Source of the DNA: Syntrophomonas sp. DTU019
GTDB taxonomy: Bacteria > Bacillota > Syntrophomonadia > Syntrophomonadales > Syntrophomonadaceae
DNA length: 64,000 nt
Assembly: GCA_913757435.1 (NCBI GenBank)
Contig: CAJYDM010000001.1
Location: 744,001 to 808,000 of the forward strand
Direction of reading: 5' to 3'
The translations under genes were made by a program, and so were the position numbers. Position 1 is the first letter of the stretch, and every line of letters begins with the position of its first letter. The notes under the pieces are model-generated. The model saw only the letters and a list, made by a program, of their open reading frames with translations. It was not told where the DNA came from and did not search any database. Shown one piece after another: positions 16,618 through 24,788 of the stretch.

Positions 16618-17917
16618 ATGAAATGGCAGGAGCATTATAAGGACAAAAGCTGTACAGCAGCAGAAGCTGTACGTTGCATAAAGTCTGGCGATACAGTAGT
16701 AGTTGCCCACGCTTGTGGTGAACCGCGGTCATTGACTAAGGCTATGAGCGACAGGTATACCGAATTGGAAAATGTCAAAGTCGTACACAGAATCGGGATG
16801 GGTGAGTGCAGATATGCTCAACCTGGGATGGAATCGAGTTTCCGTCATGTGTCTCTGTTTGGCGGACCCAATACCAGGCAAGCTATCAACAGCGGTCGGG
16901 CTGATTATTTACCCAGATTCATTTCAGAGATCCCCGCGTTGTTTATAGATGGTATTTTACCGGTAGATGTAGCCTTGATAACAGTATGCCCGCCGGACCA
17001 ACATGGTTATTGCAGTCTGGGTATATCAGTGGACTACACCTTGCCAGCGGCAAGATGTGCCAAAATAGTTGTTGCCGAGGTAAATGAAAACATGCCCAGG
17101 ACCCACGGGGATTCCTTTATGCATGTTAGGGAGATCGATTACTTTGTTCATAGCGACCGTGAATTGATGGGTATAGAACGCGCTCAATTCACCGAGGTGG
17201 AGGACGCCATAGGAAGCTATGTCAATACCTTGATCAAAGATGGAGATACCTTACAGATGGGAATAGGGGCTATTCCTGATGCAATATTGTCTTATCTCAA
17301 AGAAAAGCATGATCTGGGGATTCACACCGAAATGTTCTCGGACGGGGTCATGGAATTGACCGAATTGGGAGTAATAAACGGCTCCCGGAAAACCCTGCAT
17401 AAAAACAAAATCATCTCCACCTTTATGATGGGCAGCAAAGAGCTTTATGCCTGGGTAAATGACAATCCCTTTATTGAGATGCACTCGGAAGATTACGTAA
17501 ACAATCCCTATATTATCGGCCAGAACGACAACATGGTATCGATAAACTCTGCTCTGCAGGTGGATGTTCTCGGGCAGGTAGCGGCTGATCAGTTGGCAGG
17601 CCAACAATTCAGCGGGGTGGGTGGACAGGTGGATTTCATCCGCGGTATTCATCTCAGCAGGGGCGGCAGATCTATCATCGCCATGCCCTCAACCGCTGCC
17701 AAAGGCACCGTCAGCCGTATCGTACCCGCTCTTTCCAGGGGGAACCGCAGTAACTACCAGCCGCAATGAAGTAAGCTGCATTGTAACCGAATATGGCATT
17801 GCTATGCTGGAGGGCAAAACCAATCTGGAAAGGCTGAAAGCCTTGATATCAATCAGCCACCCTGATTTTAGAGATGAAATAATGGCAGAAGCTAAAAAAC
17901 TGTACTACGGTGCCTAA
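16618..17917 (+). pseudogene. 4-hydroxybutyrate CoA-transferase-like gene, one frameshift
   Basis: The protein belongs to the acetyl-CoA hydrolase/transferase family that includes AbfT/Cat2 and would make 4-hydroxybutyryl-CoA from 4-hydroxybutyrate and acetyl-CoA. The first frame runs to a stop at 17767-17769; the conserved C-terminal part (VTEYGIAMLEGKTNLERL) continues in another frame to 17917. Removing one G from the GGGGG run at 17738-17742 restores a single 432-residue protein, the normal length, with the usual block RGTAVTTSRNEVS. The change may be a sequencing error or a real recent mutation. The ribosome site GGAGGGTGAGGT precedes ATG 16618. Confidence 0.85.
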
Positions 17918-17962
17918 AGACCAATTGCAAATGACCAGCATATAGAAAGGGATGAAAATTAA

Positions 17963-19101
17963 ATGAATTTCAAACTGGGTGAAGAGTATGAAATGCTTAG
18001 ACAATCAGTTAAATTTCGCCGAAGGAGTCCTGGCTCCCGGTGTTGTTGATAGAGATGAAAAGGAATACTTTGACCGCAGTCTTTTTTGAAAAGATGGGCG
18101 AATTGGGCTTGACCGCGATTCCGTTTGAAGAAAAATACAGCGGAGCCGGTATGGACTATCTGGCCTATGCTATTGCAGTGGAAGAACTGGGCCGGGTAGA
18201 TGCCTCGGCGGCGGATACCCTTTCCTCCCATCTTAGCCTGGGGGCCTGGCCTATATGGAGATGGGGCACCGAAGAACAAAAGCAGAAATACCTGATTCCT
18301 CTGGTTGAAGGTAAGAAACTGGCATCATTCGGCCTTACCGAAGCTGGGGCTGGTTCTGATGCCATCGCCATGTCCTGTAAAGCGGTCTTAGATGGAGACA
18401 GCTATGTTTTAAACGGCAGGAAAATCTTCATAACCAATGCCGAAGCCGCAGATACCTATGTAGTGTTTGCCCGCACCGGACCCAAAGAAATGAGAAGCAA
18501 AGCGTTCAGCGCCTTCATAGTTGAAAAAGGAACCCCGGATTCACCTTCGGCAAATTTGAAAGAAGATGGGACTCCGGGGCACACAGAACTGCGACCTGGT
18601 ATTTGAAGACTGCGGATACCCAAAGAGAACCTGTTAGGCAAGGAAGGCGATGGCTTCAAGATGTCCATGGAAACACTGGATGGCGGCAGAATTGGTATCG
18701 CTGCCCAGTCAGTGGGAATAGCCCAAGGCGCCTATGAGATAGCTTTGGCTTACGCCAAGCAGAGGGTGCAATTTGGCAAACCTATTGCAGCTTTGCAGGC
18801 GATACAGTTCAAACTGGCCGATATGGCCCTGGAAGTCAAGGCATCTCGCCTCTTAACCTACGACGCCGCCTGGCGCAAGAGCCAAGGTCTTGACTTCGGA
18901 ACCGATGCCGCCATGGCTAAGCTCAAGGCTTCTGAAACCGCCAACAAAGTAGCCAACCAGGCGGTGCAGATTCATGGAGGCTATGGATACACCCGCGATT
19001 ATCCTGTGGAAAGAATCATGCGGGATGCTAAGATATGCGAAATCTATGAGGGAACCAGCGAGATTCAGAGAGTGGTCATAGGCAACGCCATTTTGCGCTA
19101 A
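17963..19101 (+). pseudogene. Acyl-CoA dehydrogenase gene with about five frameshifts
   Basis: The pieces together match a full-length FAD-dependent acyl-CoA dehydrogenase. They include MNFKLGEEYEMLRQSV, MGELGLTAIPFEEKYSGAGMD, FGLTEAGAGSDA, the [21 protein letters not shown] segment region, and an EGTSEIQ end that carries the usual catalytic Glu. Reading requires dropping a base near 18014-18016 (TTT) and 18082-18087 (T6), and adding one near 18533-18538 (CCCCGG), 18559-18561 (AAA) and 18613 (TGCGG). The corrected product is 379 residues, the family norm. All five lie at short runs, so assembly error is possible; otherwise the gene is dead. It probably acted on a C4 acyl-CoA (inference). Confidence 0.85.
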
Positions 19102-19118
19102 GCGGAAGGGAGCAGGAC

Positions 19119-19544
19119 ATGAATTACAGTGACAAAATCAAGCATTGGGAAGATATGCAGGTGGGCGATTCCGCTTCATTTACCAAAACCATAACCGAGA
19201 CCGATGTTATCCTCTGGGTTGGCTTAACCGGGGATTTGAACCCCATTCACATTGACAAGGAATATAGCAAGACTACCCGCTTTGGCGATGTTATCGTGCC
19301 TGGATTGATGGTGGCCGGACTTATTTCCACAACGGTGACTATGGCTACCTTTGGCAATGTTTATGCCAATCAGAGCATCAAATTCCTCAAGCCGGTATAT
19401 ATGGGCGATACCATAACCGCCACCGCAACCATTGTAGAAAAACTGGAAGAGAAACACATGGTCAAGCTGGAGACCAAGTGCGTTAACCAAAAGGGCGAAG
19501 CGGTTATGATCGGCGAAGGCATGGAGTATATCCTGAAAGAATAA
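19119..19544 (+). CDS. MaoC-like (R)-specific enoyl-CoA hydratase
   Basis: A 141-residue single hot-dog protein. The hydratase motif TGDLNPIHID holds the catalytic pair D39 and H44 with the spacing seen in PhaJ-type enzymes, and the following FGDVIVPGLMVAGLIS segment is typical. It would hydrate crotonyl-CoA to (R)-3-hydroxybutyryl-CoA, or run in reverse. Next to the crotonyl-CoA-forming dehydratase this gives a direct route onward, with the SDR gene as a candidate oxidising partner (inference). The start ATG 19119 follows GGAAGGGAGCAGGAC and lies 17 bases after the acyl-CoA dehydrogenase. Confidence 0.9.
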   Translation: MNYSDKIKHWEDMQVGDSASFTKTITETDVILWVGLTGDLNPIHIDKEYSKTTRFGDVIVPGLMVAGLISTTVTMATFGNVYANQSIKFLKPVYMGDTITATATIVEKLEEKHMVKLETKCVNQKGEAVMIGEGMEYILKE

Positions 19545-19571
19545 TGCAAAATGGGGAGGGTTTGACTAAAT

Positions 19572-21041
19572 ATGGCCTTGAAGACAGCGCAACAATACCT
19601 GGATGATCTTAGATCAAGAGACATTGAGTTATATATGTTTGGTGAAAAGGTTGAGAACTATGTGGATAATCCTATCATAAGACCATCGATCAATTCTGTG
19701 GCAATGACTTACAAACTGGCCCTGGATCCTGAATATGAGGATATTATGACTGCAACCTCAAGCTTAACCGGTCAGAAAATCAATCGTTTTACCCATTTGC
19801 ACCAGAGTACTGAGGATTTGATCAAGAAAGTTAAAATGCAGAGACTTATGGGACAGAAGACCGGGGCCTGCTTCCAGCGCTGCGTGGGTATGGATGCATT
19901 TAATGCCGTTTACAGCACCACTTTTGAAATTGACCAGGCTCATGGAACTCAGTATCATCAGCGCTTCGTAAAATTCCTGGAATACGTGCAGGAGAACGAT
20001 CTGGTGGTAGATGGGTGTATGACCGATGCCCGGGGCGACCGCAGCAAATCACCCGCACAGCAGCCTGACCCCGACGCTTACCTGCATGTGGTGGAAAGAC
20101 GGGAAGACGGCCTGGTAGTACGCGGCTGCAAACTGCATCAGACCGGAATGGTAAACTCGCATGAGATACTGGTAATGCCCAATAACAGCCTCAAAGCAGA
20201 TGAAAAAGATTGGGCTGTATGCTTTGCAGTTCCAGTCGATGCGCCGGGCATGATATATGTTTACGGCCGACAGGCCAGCGATACCCGCAAACTGGAAGGC
20301 GGGAACGTGGATATCGGCAACCTCCATTTTGGCGGCCAGGAAGTTTTGACAATATTCAATAATGTCTTTGTACCCTGGGAAAGGGTTTTTATGGATGGAG
20401 AAACCGATTTTTCGACTATGGTGGTGGAGCGCTTCGCCGGCTACCATCGCCAGAGTTATGGCGGATGCAAGGTCGGGGTAGGCGATACTTTGATCGGTGC
20501 CGCTAAAGCTATTGCTGATTATCAGGGAGCCGCCAAAGCATCCCATATCAAAGATAAGCTGGTGGAGATGTGCCACCTCAATGAAACCTTGTATGGTTGC
20601 GGGATTGCTTGTTCAGCCGAGGGCAGAAAGACTGCGGCAGGCAACTATTTGATTGACCAGCTCTTGGCCAATATCTGCAAGCAGAATGTGACCCGTTTCC
20701 CTTATGAGATCGCCCGCTTAGCCCAGGATATAGCCGGCGGCTACTTTGTTACCATGCCTTCTGAGAAGGATTTCAACCATCCGGATATCGGGCCACTGGT
20801 CAAGAAATACTCTACTACCCGGAATGATGTGCCGGTCGAACACCGGCAGCGTATGGCCCGGCTGATTGAGAACCTGACCCAGGGAGCGGCTGCGGTAGGC
20901 TACCTGACCGAGTCCATGCACGGGGCTGGGTCTCCTCAAGCCCAGAGAATTATGATCACCAGGCTGGTGGATCTGGAACACCGTAAAGAGCTGGCTGAAA
21001 ATCTATGCGGGGTAAGGGAAAATCCTGACATAGATTGGTAA
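19572..21041 (+). CDS. abfD: 4-hydroxybutyryl-CoA dehydratase / vinylacetyl-CoA delta-isomerase
   Basis: A radical enzyme with FAD and a [4Fe-4S] cluster that dehydrates 4-hydroxybutyryl-CoA to crotonyl-CoA. The 489 residues align closely, from memory, with the Clostridium aminobutyricum enzyme throughout. The cluster ligands are all present: C100 and C104 in GACFQRCVG, H292 and C299 in YHRQSYGGC. Other hallmarks are YMFGEKVENYVD, RPSINSVAMTY and ESMHGAGSPQAQRIM. It is the last gene of the sigma-54 operon, followed by a strong terminator. This gene defines the cluster as 4-hydroxybutyrate metabolism. The reading frame is intact, unlike the two upstream genes. Confidence 0.96.
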   Translation: MALKTAQQYLDDLRSRDIELYMFGEKVENYVDNPIIRPSINSVAMTYKLALDPEYEDIMTATSSLTGQKINRFTHLHQSTEDLIKKVKMQRLMGQKTGACFQRCVGMDAFNAVYSTTFEIDQAHGTQYHQRFVKFLEYVQENDLVVDGCMTDARGDRSKSPAQQPDPDAYLHVVERREDGLVVRGCKLHQTGMVNSHEILVMPNNSLKADEKDWAVCFAVPVDAPGMIYVYGRQASDTRKLEGGNVDIGNLHFGGQEVLTIFNNVFVPWERVFMDGETDFSTMVVERFAGYHRQSYGGCKVGVGDTLIGAAKAIADYQGAAKASHIKDKLVEMCHLNETLYGCGIACSAEGRKTAAGNYLIDQLLANICKQNVTRFPYEIARLAQDIAGGYFVTMPSEKDFNHPDIGPLVKKYSTTRNDVPVEHRQRMARLIENLTQGAAAVGYLTESMHGAGSPQAQRIMITRLVDLEHRKELAENLCGVRENPDIDW

Positions 21042-21078
21042 ACCCTGGGGCCTTTTACACGCTGACGGCGTAAAACAG

Positions 21079-21107
21079 GAGGGAAGGGGCATGCCCCTTC
21101 CCCTTTT
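21079..21107 (+). terminator. Intrinsic terminator at the end of the 4-hydroxybutyrate operon
   Basis: GGGAAGGGG and CCCCTTCCC form a 9-bp stem with a CATG loop (21081-21102), followed by CTTTT. A second weaker hairpin (TTTTAC...GTAAAA) precedes it. Confidence 0.85.
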
Positions 21108-21147
21108 GTACCTTTTGAAATCGTAGCCTATTCTAGGGGTGGAGATT

Positions 21148-21483
21148 ATGAAGCTATATATCAAGTATTGCGGCGGCTGTAATCCGGTTATTAATCGTAA
21201 AAAGCTAGTCAATGATGTCGTCAGTAAACTCAAAGAGCGCACAGAACTTGAAGTGGAAGGTGAAAAGGCCGATGTAGGGCTTATCGTAGGTGGGTGTCCG
21301 GTATGCTGCGTCAATGCAGAGGAGATAAAGGCAAAAGCCAGTTGTTTCGTAGTGGTGGGCGGAGATTTGGTCAACTGTATTCAGGTGCCTTCCCAAGAAC
21401 AGAGTGACATTATTGTGCAACAGCTATTGCAGTGTCATCAGGAAACAATTGATAAAGCAATACGAAAGGGTGGTGTGTGTTGA
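21148..21483 (+). CDS. Cys-rich small protein of unknown function (YCGGC motif)
   Basis: A 111-residue protein of alternating strands and helices. Cysteine motifs are YCGGCNP near the N-terminus and GGCPVCC near residue 50, plus C-terminal cysteines including a final GVC. The fold looks thioredoxin-like or iron-sulfur binding, but I do not recognise a named family. The start at ATG 21148 follows GGGGTGGAGATT; a GTG at 21139 is in frame but lies inside that site. It stands alone between the operon terminator and the SCIFF promoter, so a link to either neighbour is unproven. Confidence 0.65.
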   Translation: MKLYIKYCGGCNPVINRKKLVNDVVSKLKERTELEVEGEKADVGLIVGGCPVCCVNAEEIKAKASCFVVVGGDLVNCIQVPSQEQSDIIVQQLLQCHQETIDKAIRKGGVC

Positions 21484-21533
21484 ACGGGAACCCTTGTTAA
21501 TAATACCCGACTCGGATGGCAGGTTGAGCATAA

Positions 21534-21561
21534 TTGACTAAACCCGGCCATATATTATAGA
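21534..21561 (+). promoter_or_regulatory. Likely sigma-A promoter of the SCIFF gene
   Basis: TTGACT at 21534-21539, a 16-base spacer, and TATAGA at 21556-21561. It lies about 130 bases before the SCIFF start, leaving a leader with a TTTCGATTAACGCC-rich segment and no other visible gene. Confidence 0.5.
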
Positions 21562-21691
21562 ATATCCCTGTCAGTATGGTTTCAGAGGGAGAGCCGGTTT
21601 CGATTAACGCCGACATTTGCACATGTCATATAAGCCATTTGTCGGCAACTAGGAGAGGTTATTCCCTTGTAAAAAGGGGAGGGTTTCATTA

Positions 21692-21838
21692 ATGAAAAAA
21701 CATATCAATACCATCATTAAGCCCAATATGAAAAAGTCTGAAAACACCACCAACTGCCGCGAATGTGCGACTTCTTGCCAGTCTGCCTGCAAAACCTCTT
21801 GCACCGTGGGCAATCAGGTGTGTCGCCAAGAAGCATAA
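21692..21838 (+). CDS. scfA: SCIFF ribosomal peptide precursor (six cysteines in forty-five residues)
   Basis: A 48-residue peptide that is the substrate of the radical SAM enzyme encoded next. It has a lysine-rich leader (MKKHINTIIKPNMKKSENTT) and a core with six cysteines at 22, 25, 29, 33, 37 and 44, the spacing that defines SCIFF. In characterised clostridial examples the maturase forms thioether crosslinks between core Cys and Thr residues; Thr27, Thr35 and Thr38 are candidates here. The final product's role is unknown. The start ATG 21692 follows AAAGGGGAGGGTTTCATTA. A hairpin terminator separates it from the maturase, so peptide mRNA should exceed enzyme mRNA. Confidence 0.96.
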   Translation: MKKHINTIIKPNMKKSENTTNCRECATSCQSACKTSCTVGNQVCRQEA

Positions 21839-21851
21839 CCTTCTGAATTAA

Positions 21852-21874
21852 AGGGGGCCTATGGCCCCTATTTT
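21852..21874 (+). terminator. Hairpin between SCIFF and its maturase (partial terminator)
   Basis: AGGGGGCC and GGCCCCT pair across a TAT loop and are followed by ATTTT. It lies 14 bases after the SCIFF stop and just before the maturase gene, so it probably stops most transcripts and lets some read through. Confidence 0.75.
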
Positions 21875-21886
21875 GGCCTGCCTATA

Positions 21887-23293
21887 GTGTCCTGGCGGTG
21901 GGGGAGGGATTATGCGCTGCTTCTGCAAGATTTTGATTTTAAGGCCAATCTGCATGTTTTTTCCTGTAAAGACGAATATTTTGCCATTGATGTGAATAGT
22001 GGAGCGGTTCACGTGCTGGATCAGCCCGCCTACCTGTTGTTGTCCGCCCTGATAGATTCCGGCGGGGATTATCAAATCGCCCGGGACAGTCTGGCCGACA
22101 AACTGCCTCTAGCTATTATGGACGATATCTGGCAGGAATTAGCCCAGCTGTATCAACAGGGTTCGCTTTTTAGCACTCCTCAGACTATGCGCGTGGACAC
22201 CAGCCAGATGGTCCTTAAAGCCTTGTGCCTCAATGCAGCCCATCTGTGCAATATGAATTGCCGCTACTGTTTCGCCGCCCAGGGTGATTTTGGTATGAAA
22301 CCAGGCTTGATGGGATTGGATGTAGCTAAAAAAGCGGTTGATTTCCTGATTGCGCACAGCCAGGGACGCAGGAATTTAGAGATTGATTTCTTCGGCGGGG
22401 AGCCGTTGCTGGCGGCAGATATGCTGCAGCAACTAGTCGTTTATTGCCGCTCACTGGAACCGATTCACGATAAGCAATTCGCTTTTACCTTAACTACCAA
22501 TGCTCTGCTGCTGGATCAAGACATTATAAAGTGGGTCATAGCCAATAATATCGCGGTGATATTAAGCCTGGACGGCCGGCCAACGGTGCATGACCGCTAC
22601 CGCCCCCTTAAAAACGACTCCAACAGTTATGAAACAGTCTTGCCCAAAATCAAGGCCATGGTGGAAGCCAACCCGGTGAGTTACTATGTTCGCGGCACTT
22701 TCACCAGGCAGAACCTGGACTTTGCTGAAGATTGCCGGCACTTGCTCGATCTGGGATTTTCTTCTATTTCACTGGAGCCGGCGGTAGGGCCCGATAATGG
22801 CTATTCCATCCAGGAGGACGACTTGCCCAGGGTAAAACAGGAGTATGAGAGCCTCGCCGAGGTGTTGATACACCATTATGCCGCGGGCAATAAACCCCAT
22901 TTTTACCATTTTAATCTGGACATGCAGAAAGGTCCCTGTCTGGCTAAGCGCCTTACCGGCTGCGGTGCCGGGGTGGAATACCTAACCGTAACCCCGGAAG
23001 GCGACCTATACGCATGTCACCAGCTAGTAGGCGAGGAGGGGTTTTTGATGGGCAGCGTGGTGAGCGGGACTTTGGATTCGACGATCAGACAGCGGTTTAC
23101 CCGAGCTCAGGTCCATGACAAGGAATGCACCCGGTGCTGGGCCAGGTATTATTGCGGGGGAGGCTGTTTGGCACAGGCCTACCTGCAGAATGGGGACTTG
23201 AACAAGCCTTACCAGGTGAGCTGTGAAATGCACCGCAAACGGGTCGAAGTTTCGGTTTTCCTGGATTATTATAGGCAAATAGGAAAAATATGA
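21887..23293 (+). CDS. scfB: SCIFF radical SAM maturase
   Basis: A radical SAM/SPASM enzyme that installs thioether crosslinks on the SCIFF peptide. The SAM-cluster motif is C121-x3-C125-x2-C128 (CNMNCRYC), followed by FFGGEPLL. The C-terminal SPASM region has the expected cysteines (TGCGAGVEYL, ACHQLVG, CTRCWARYYCGGGC). An N-terminal peptide-recognition segment includes DVNSGAVHVLD, typical of this family. The annotated GTG at 21887 lacks a good ribosome site. A strong GGGGAGGG lies just upstream of an out-of-frame ATG (21912) and an in-frame CTG (21917), so the true start is uncertain. Confidence 0.93.
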   Translation: MSWRWGRDYALLLQDFDFKANLHVFSCKDEYFAIDVNSGAVHVLDQPAYLLLSALIDSGGDYQIARDSLADKLPLAIMDDIWQELAQLYQQGSLFSTPQTMRVDTSQMVLKALCLNAAHLCNMNCRYCFAAQGDFGMKPGLMGLDVAKKAVDFLIAHSQGRRNLEIDFFGGEPLLAADMLQQLVVYCRSLEPIHDKQFAFTLTTNALLLDQDIIKWVIANNIAVILSLDGRPTVHDRYRPLKNDSNSYETVLPKIKAMVEANPVSYYVRGTFTRQNLDFAEDCRHLLDLGFSSISLEPAVGPDNGYSIQEDDLPRVKQEYESLAEVLIHHYAAGNKPHFYHFNLDMQKGPCLAKRLTGCGAGVEYLTVTPEGDLYACHQLVGEEGFLMGSVVSGTLDSTIRQRFTRAQVHDKECTRCWARYYCGGGCLAQAYLQNGDLNKPYQVSCEMHRKRVEVSVFLDYYRQIGKI

Positions 23294-23368
23294 TCCAATA
23301 AGCAGGAAAATCTGTACCAGGCATAGAATATTATTAAGGCTAAAAAAACAGGAGATGGAGATTTAGTC

Positions 23369-24718
23369 ATGATAACATACTTGCGACATAGAGATCAGCT
23401 TGCACCGGCCAGTTTTTTAGTACTGGCTTTAATGATTTTTTCTTGTATGTGGTTGCTCGCTCAAAATGCCTCCGCCGTGGCCGTTAACATTGATGGACAA
23501 ACCCAATTCCTGGCATCCTCTGTCCAAGAGGTACAAGAGGCTTTGCAACAATTAGAAGCGGAACAAGAAGCCCAGGCCAATACCGACCTTAAACTTAGTA
23601 ATGAAGTGGAATATCAAAATGTCTTCGCCCTGAGCGGCAGAGTACTGCCCAGTGATCAGATATCAGTTAAGCTGGCACAGTGCGTCAGGTTTGAGGCTGC
23701 TGCAGCCACTATAGTGATAAATGGCAAGGCGGTGGCCAGCCTGGTCGATCAATCCCAAGCCCAGCAGCTGGTGGAGCGGTTCAAAACCGAGTACGGTAAG
23801 TTGGCTGAAGGCGAAAATCTTATTCAGTTAGACTTCGAAGAACAGGTGGAGATAATCGAAGACAGTGTTCCGCTGGAACAGATCTGTACCCCCGAGCAAG
23901 CCTACGACCTGATCGCCACCGGCACATTGAATCCGGAGAAATACGTGGTCCAAGAAGGCGACAATCTATGGTTGATTGCGCGGCGCAATGATACTTATGT
24001 AGATGATATAAAACAAGCCAACCATCTTACCTCTGAGCTCCTGAGCCTAGGCCAGGAATTGATCGTAGTAAAAAGCAAGCCGCTTTTGACCGCAGTGGCA
24101 AAAGTAGAGGGATCCAAGCTGGAAGCCATCCCTTTTGAGACCCAGGTGGTGGTGGATCCAAGTGCGGCGGCCACAGTCAGAGTGAGAGAGCCTGGCCAGG
24201 ATGGTGAAAGAAAGATCACTTACCAGGCGATCAAAAAGAATGGCGTTGTAGCTGAAAGAACCATAACCAGCGAGGAAATCATTAAGAATCCGGTGGCACG
24301 GGTTTTAGTCAAAGGCAATCAGGTAGTGCAGGTGGCTTCCCGCGGCAGCACCGGCATCAGCAAAGGGGTTCTGGACTGGCCGGTTTATGGACCTATCAGC
24401 CAGTATTACCGGTCTGGACACCCGGCCATCGATATAACCGGTAAAGTCGGCACCGCACTCCAGGCTTCCGGAAGCGGCTATGTGGTGGAAGCAGGCTGGA
24501 ACGGTGGGTATGGCAGAACCATAGTCATAGACCACGGCAATGGTTATTCCACTCGTTATGCTCACTGCAACAGCCTTAGTGTAAGTGTGGGACAAAAGGT
24601 CTCCCGTGGCCAGACCATCGCCACCCTGGGCAGTACCGGCCGCAGTACTGGACCTCATTGTCATTATGAAGTATTGTATAATGGATCGGCCGTTAACCCG
24701 TTAAGTGTCTTGAAATAA
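23369..24718 (+). CDS. M23 peptidase with LysM and G5 domains
   Basis: A 449-residue exported cell-wall endopeptidase. It has a signal/anchor segment (residues 14-36), then a region of unclear fold, a LysM domain near residues 190-232 (KYVVQEGDNLWLIARRN), a G5 domain (about 240-318), and a C-terminal peptidase M23 domain. The zinc ligands lie in SGHPAID and HCHYE. LysM binds peptidoglycan and M23 cuts its peptide crosslinks. The ribosome site AGGAGATGGAGATTTAGTC precedes ATG 23369. It has its own terminator and is probably monocistronic. Confidence 0.93.
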   Translation: MITYLRHRDQLAPASFLVLALMIFSCMWLLAQNASAVAVNIDGQTQFLASSVQEVQEALQQLEAEQEAQANTDLKLSNEVEYQNVFALSGRVLPSDQISVKLAQCVRFEAAAATIVINGKAVASLVDQSQAQQLVERFKTEYGKLAEGENLIQLDFEEQVEIIEDSVPLEQICTPEQAYDLIATGTLNPEKYVVQEGDNLWLIARRNDTYVDDIKQANHLTSELLSLGQELIVVKSKPLLTAVAKVEGSKLEAIPFETQVVVDPSAAATVRVREPGQDGERKITYQAIKKNGVVAERTITSEEIIKNPVARVLVKGNQVVQVASRGSTGISKGVLDWPVYGPISQYYRSGHPAIDITGKVGTALQASGSGYVVEAGWNGGYGRTIVIDHGNGYSTRYAHCNSLSVSVGQKVSRGQTIATLGSTGRSTGPHCHYEVLYNGSAVNPLSVLK

Positions 24719-24732
24719 TGATAATCATACCA

Positions 24733-24759
24733 CCCTGGCCGATTTAGGCCGGGGTTTTT
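24733..24759 (+). terminator. Intrinsic terminator after the M23 peptidase gene
   Basis: CCCTGGCC and GGCCGGGG pair across GATTTA (one wobble), followed by TTTTTA. It lies 14 bases after the stop. Confidence 0.88.
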
Positions 24760-24788
24760 ATATTTCTGTAATAAAGGAGGTATATGCA

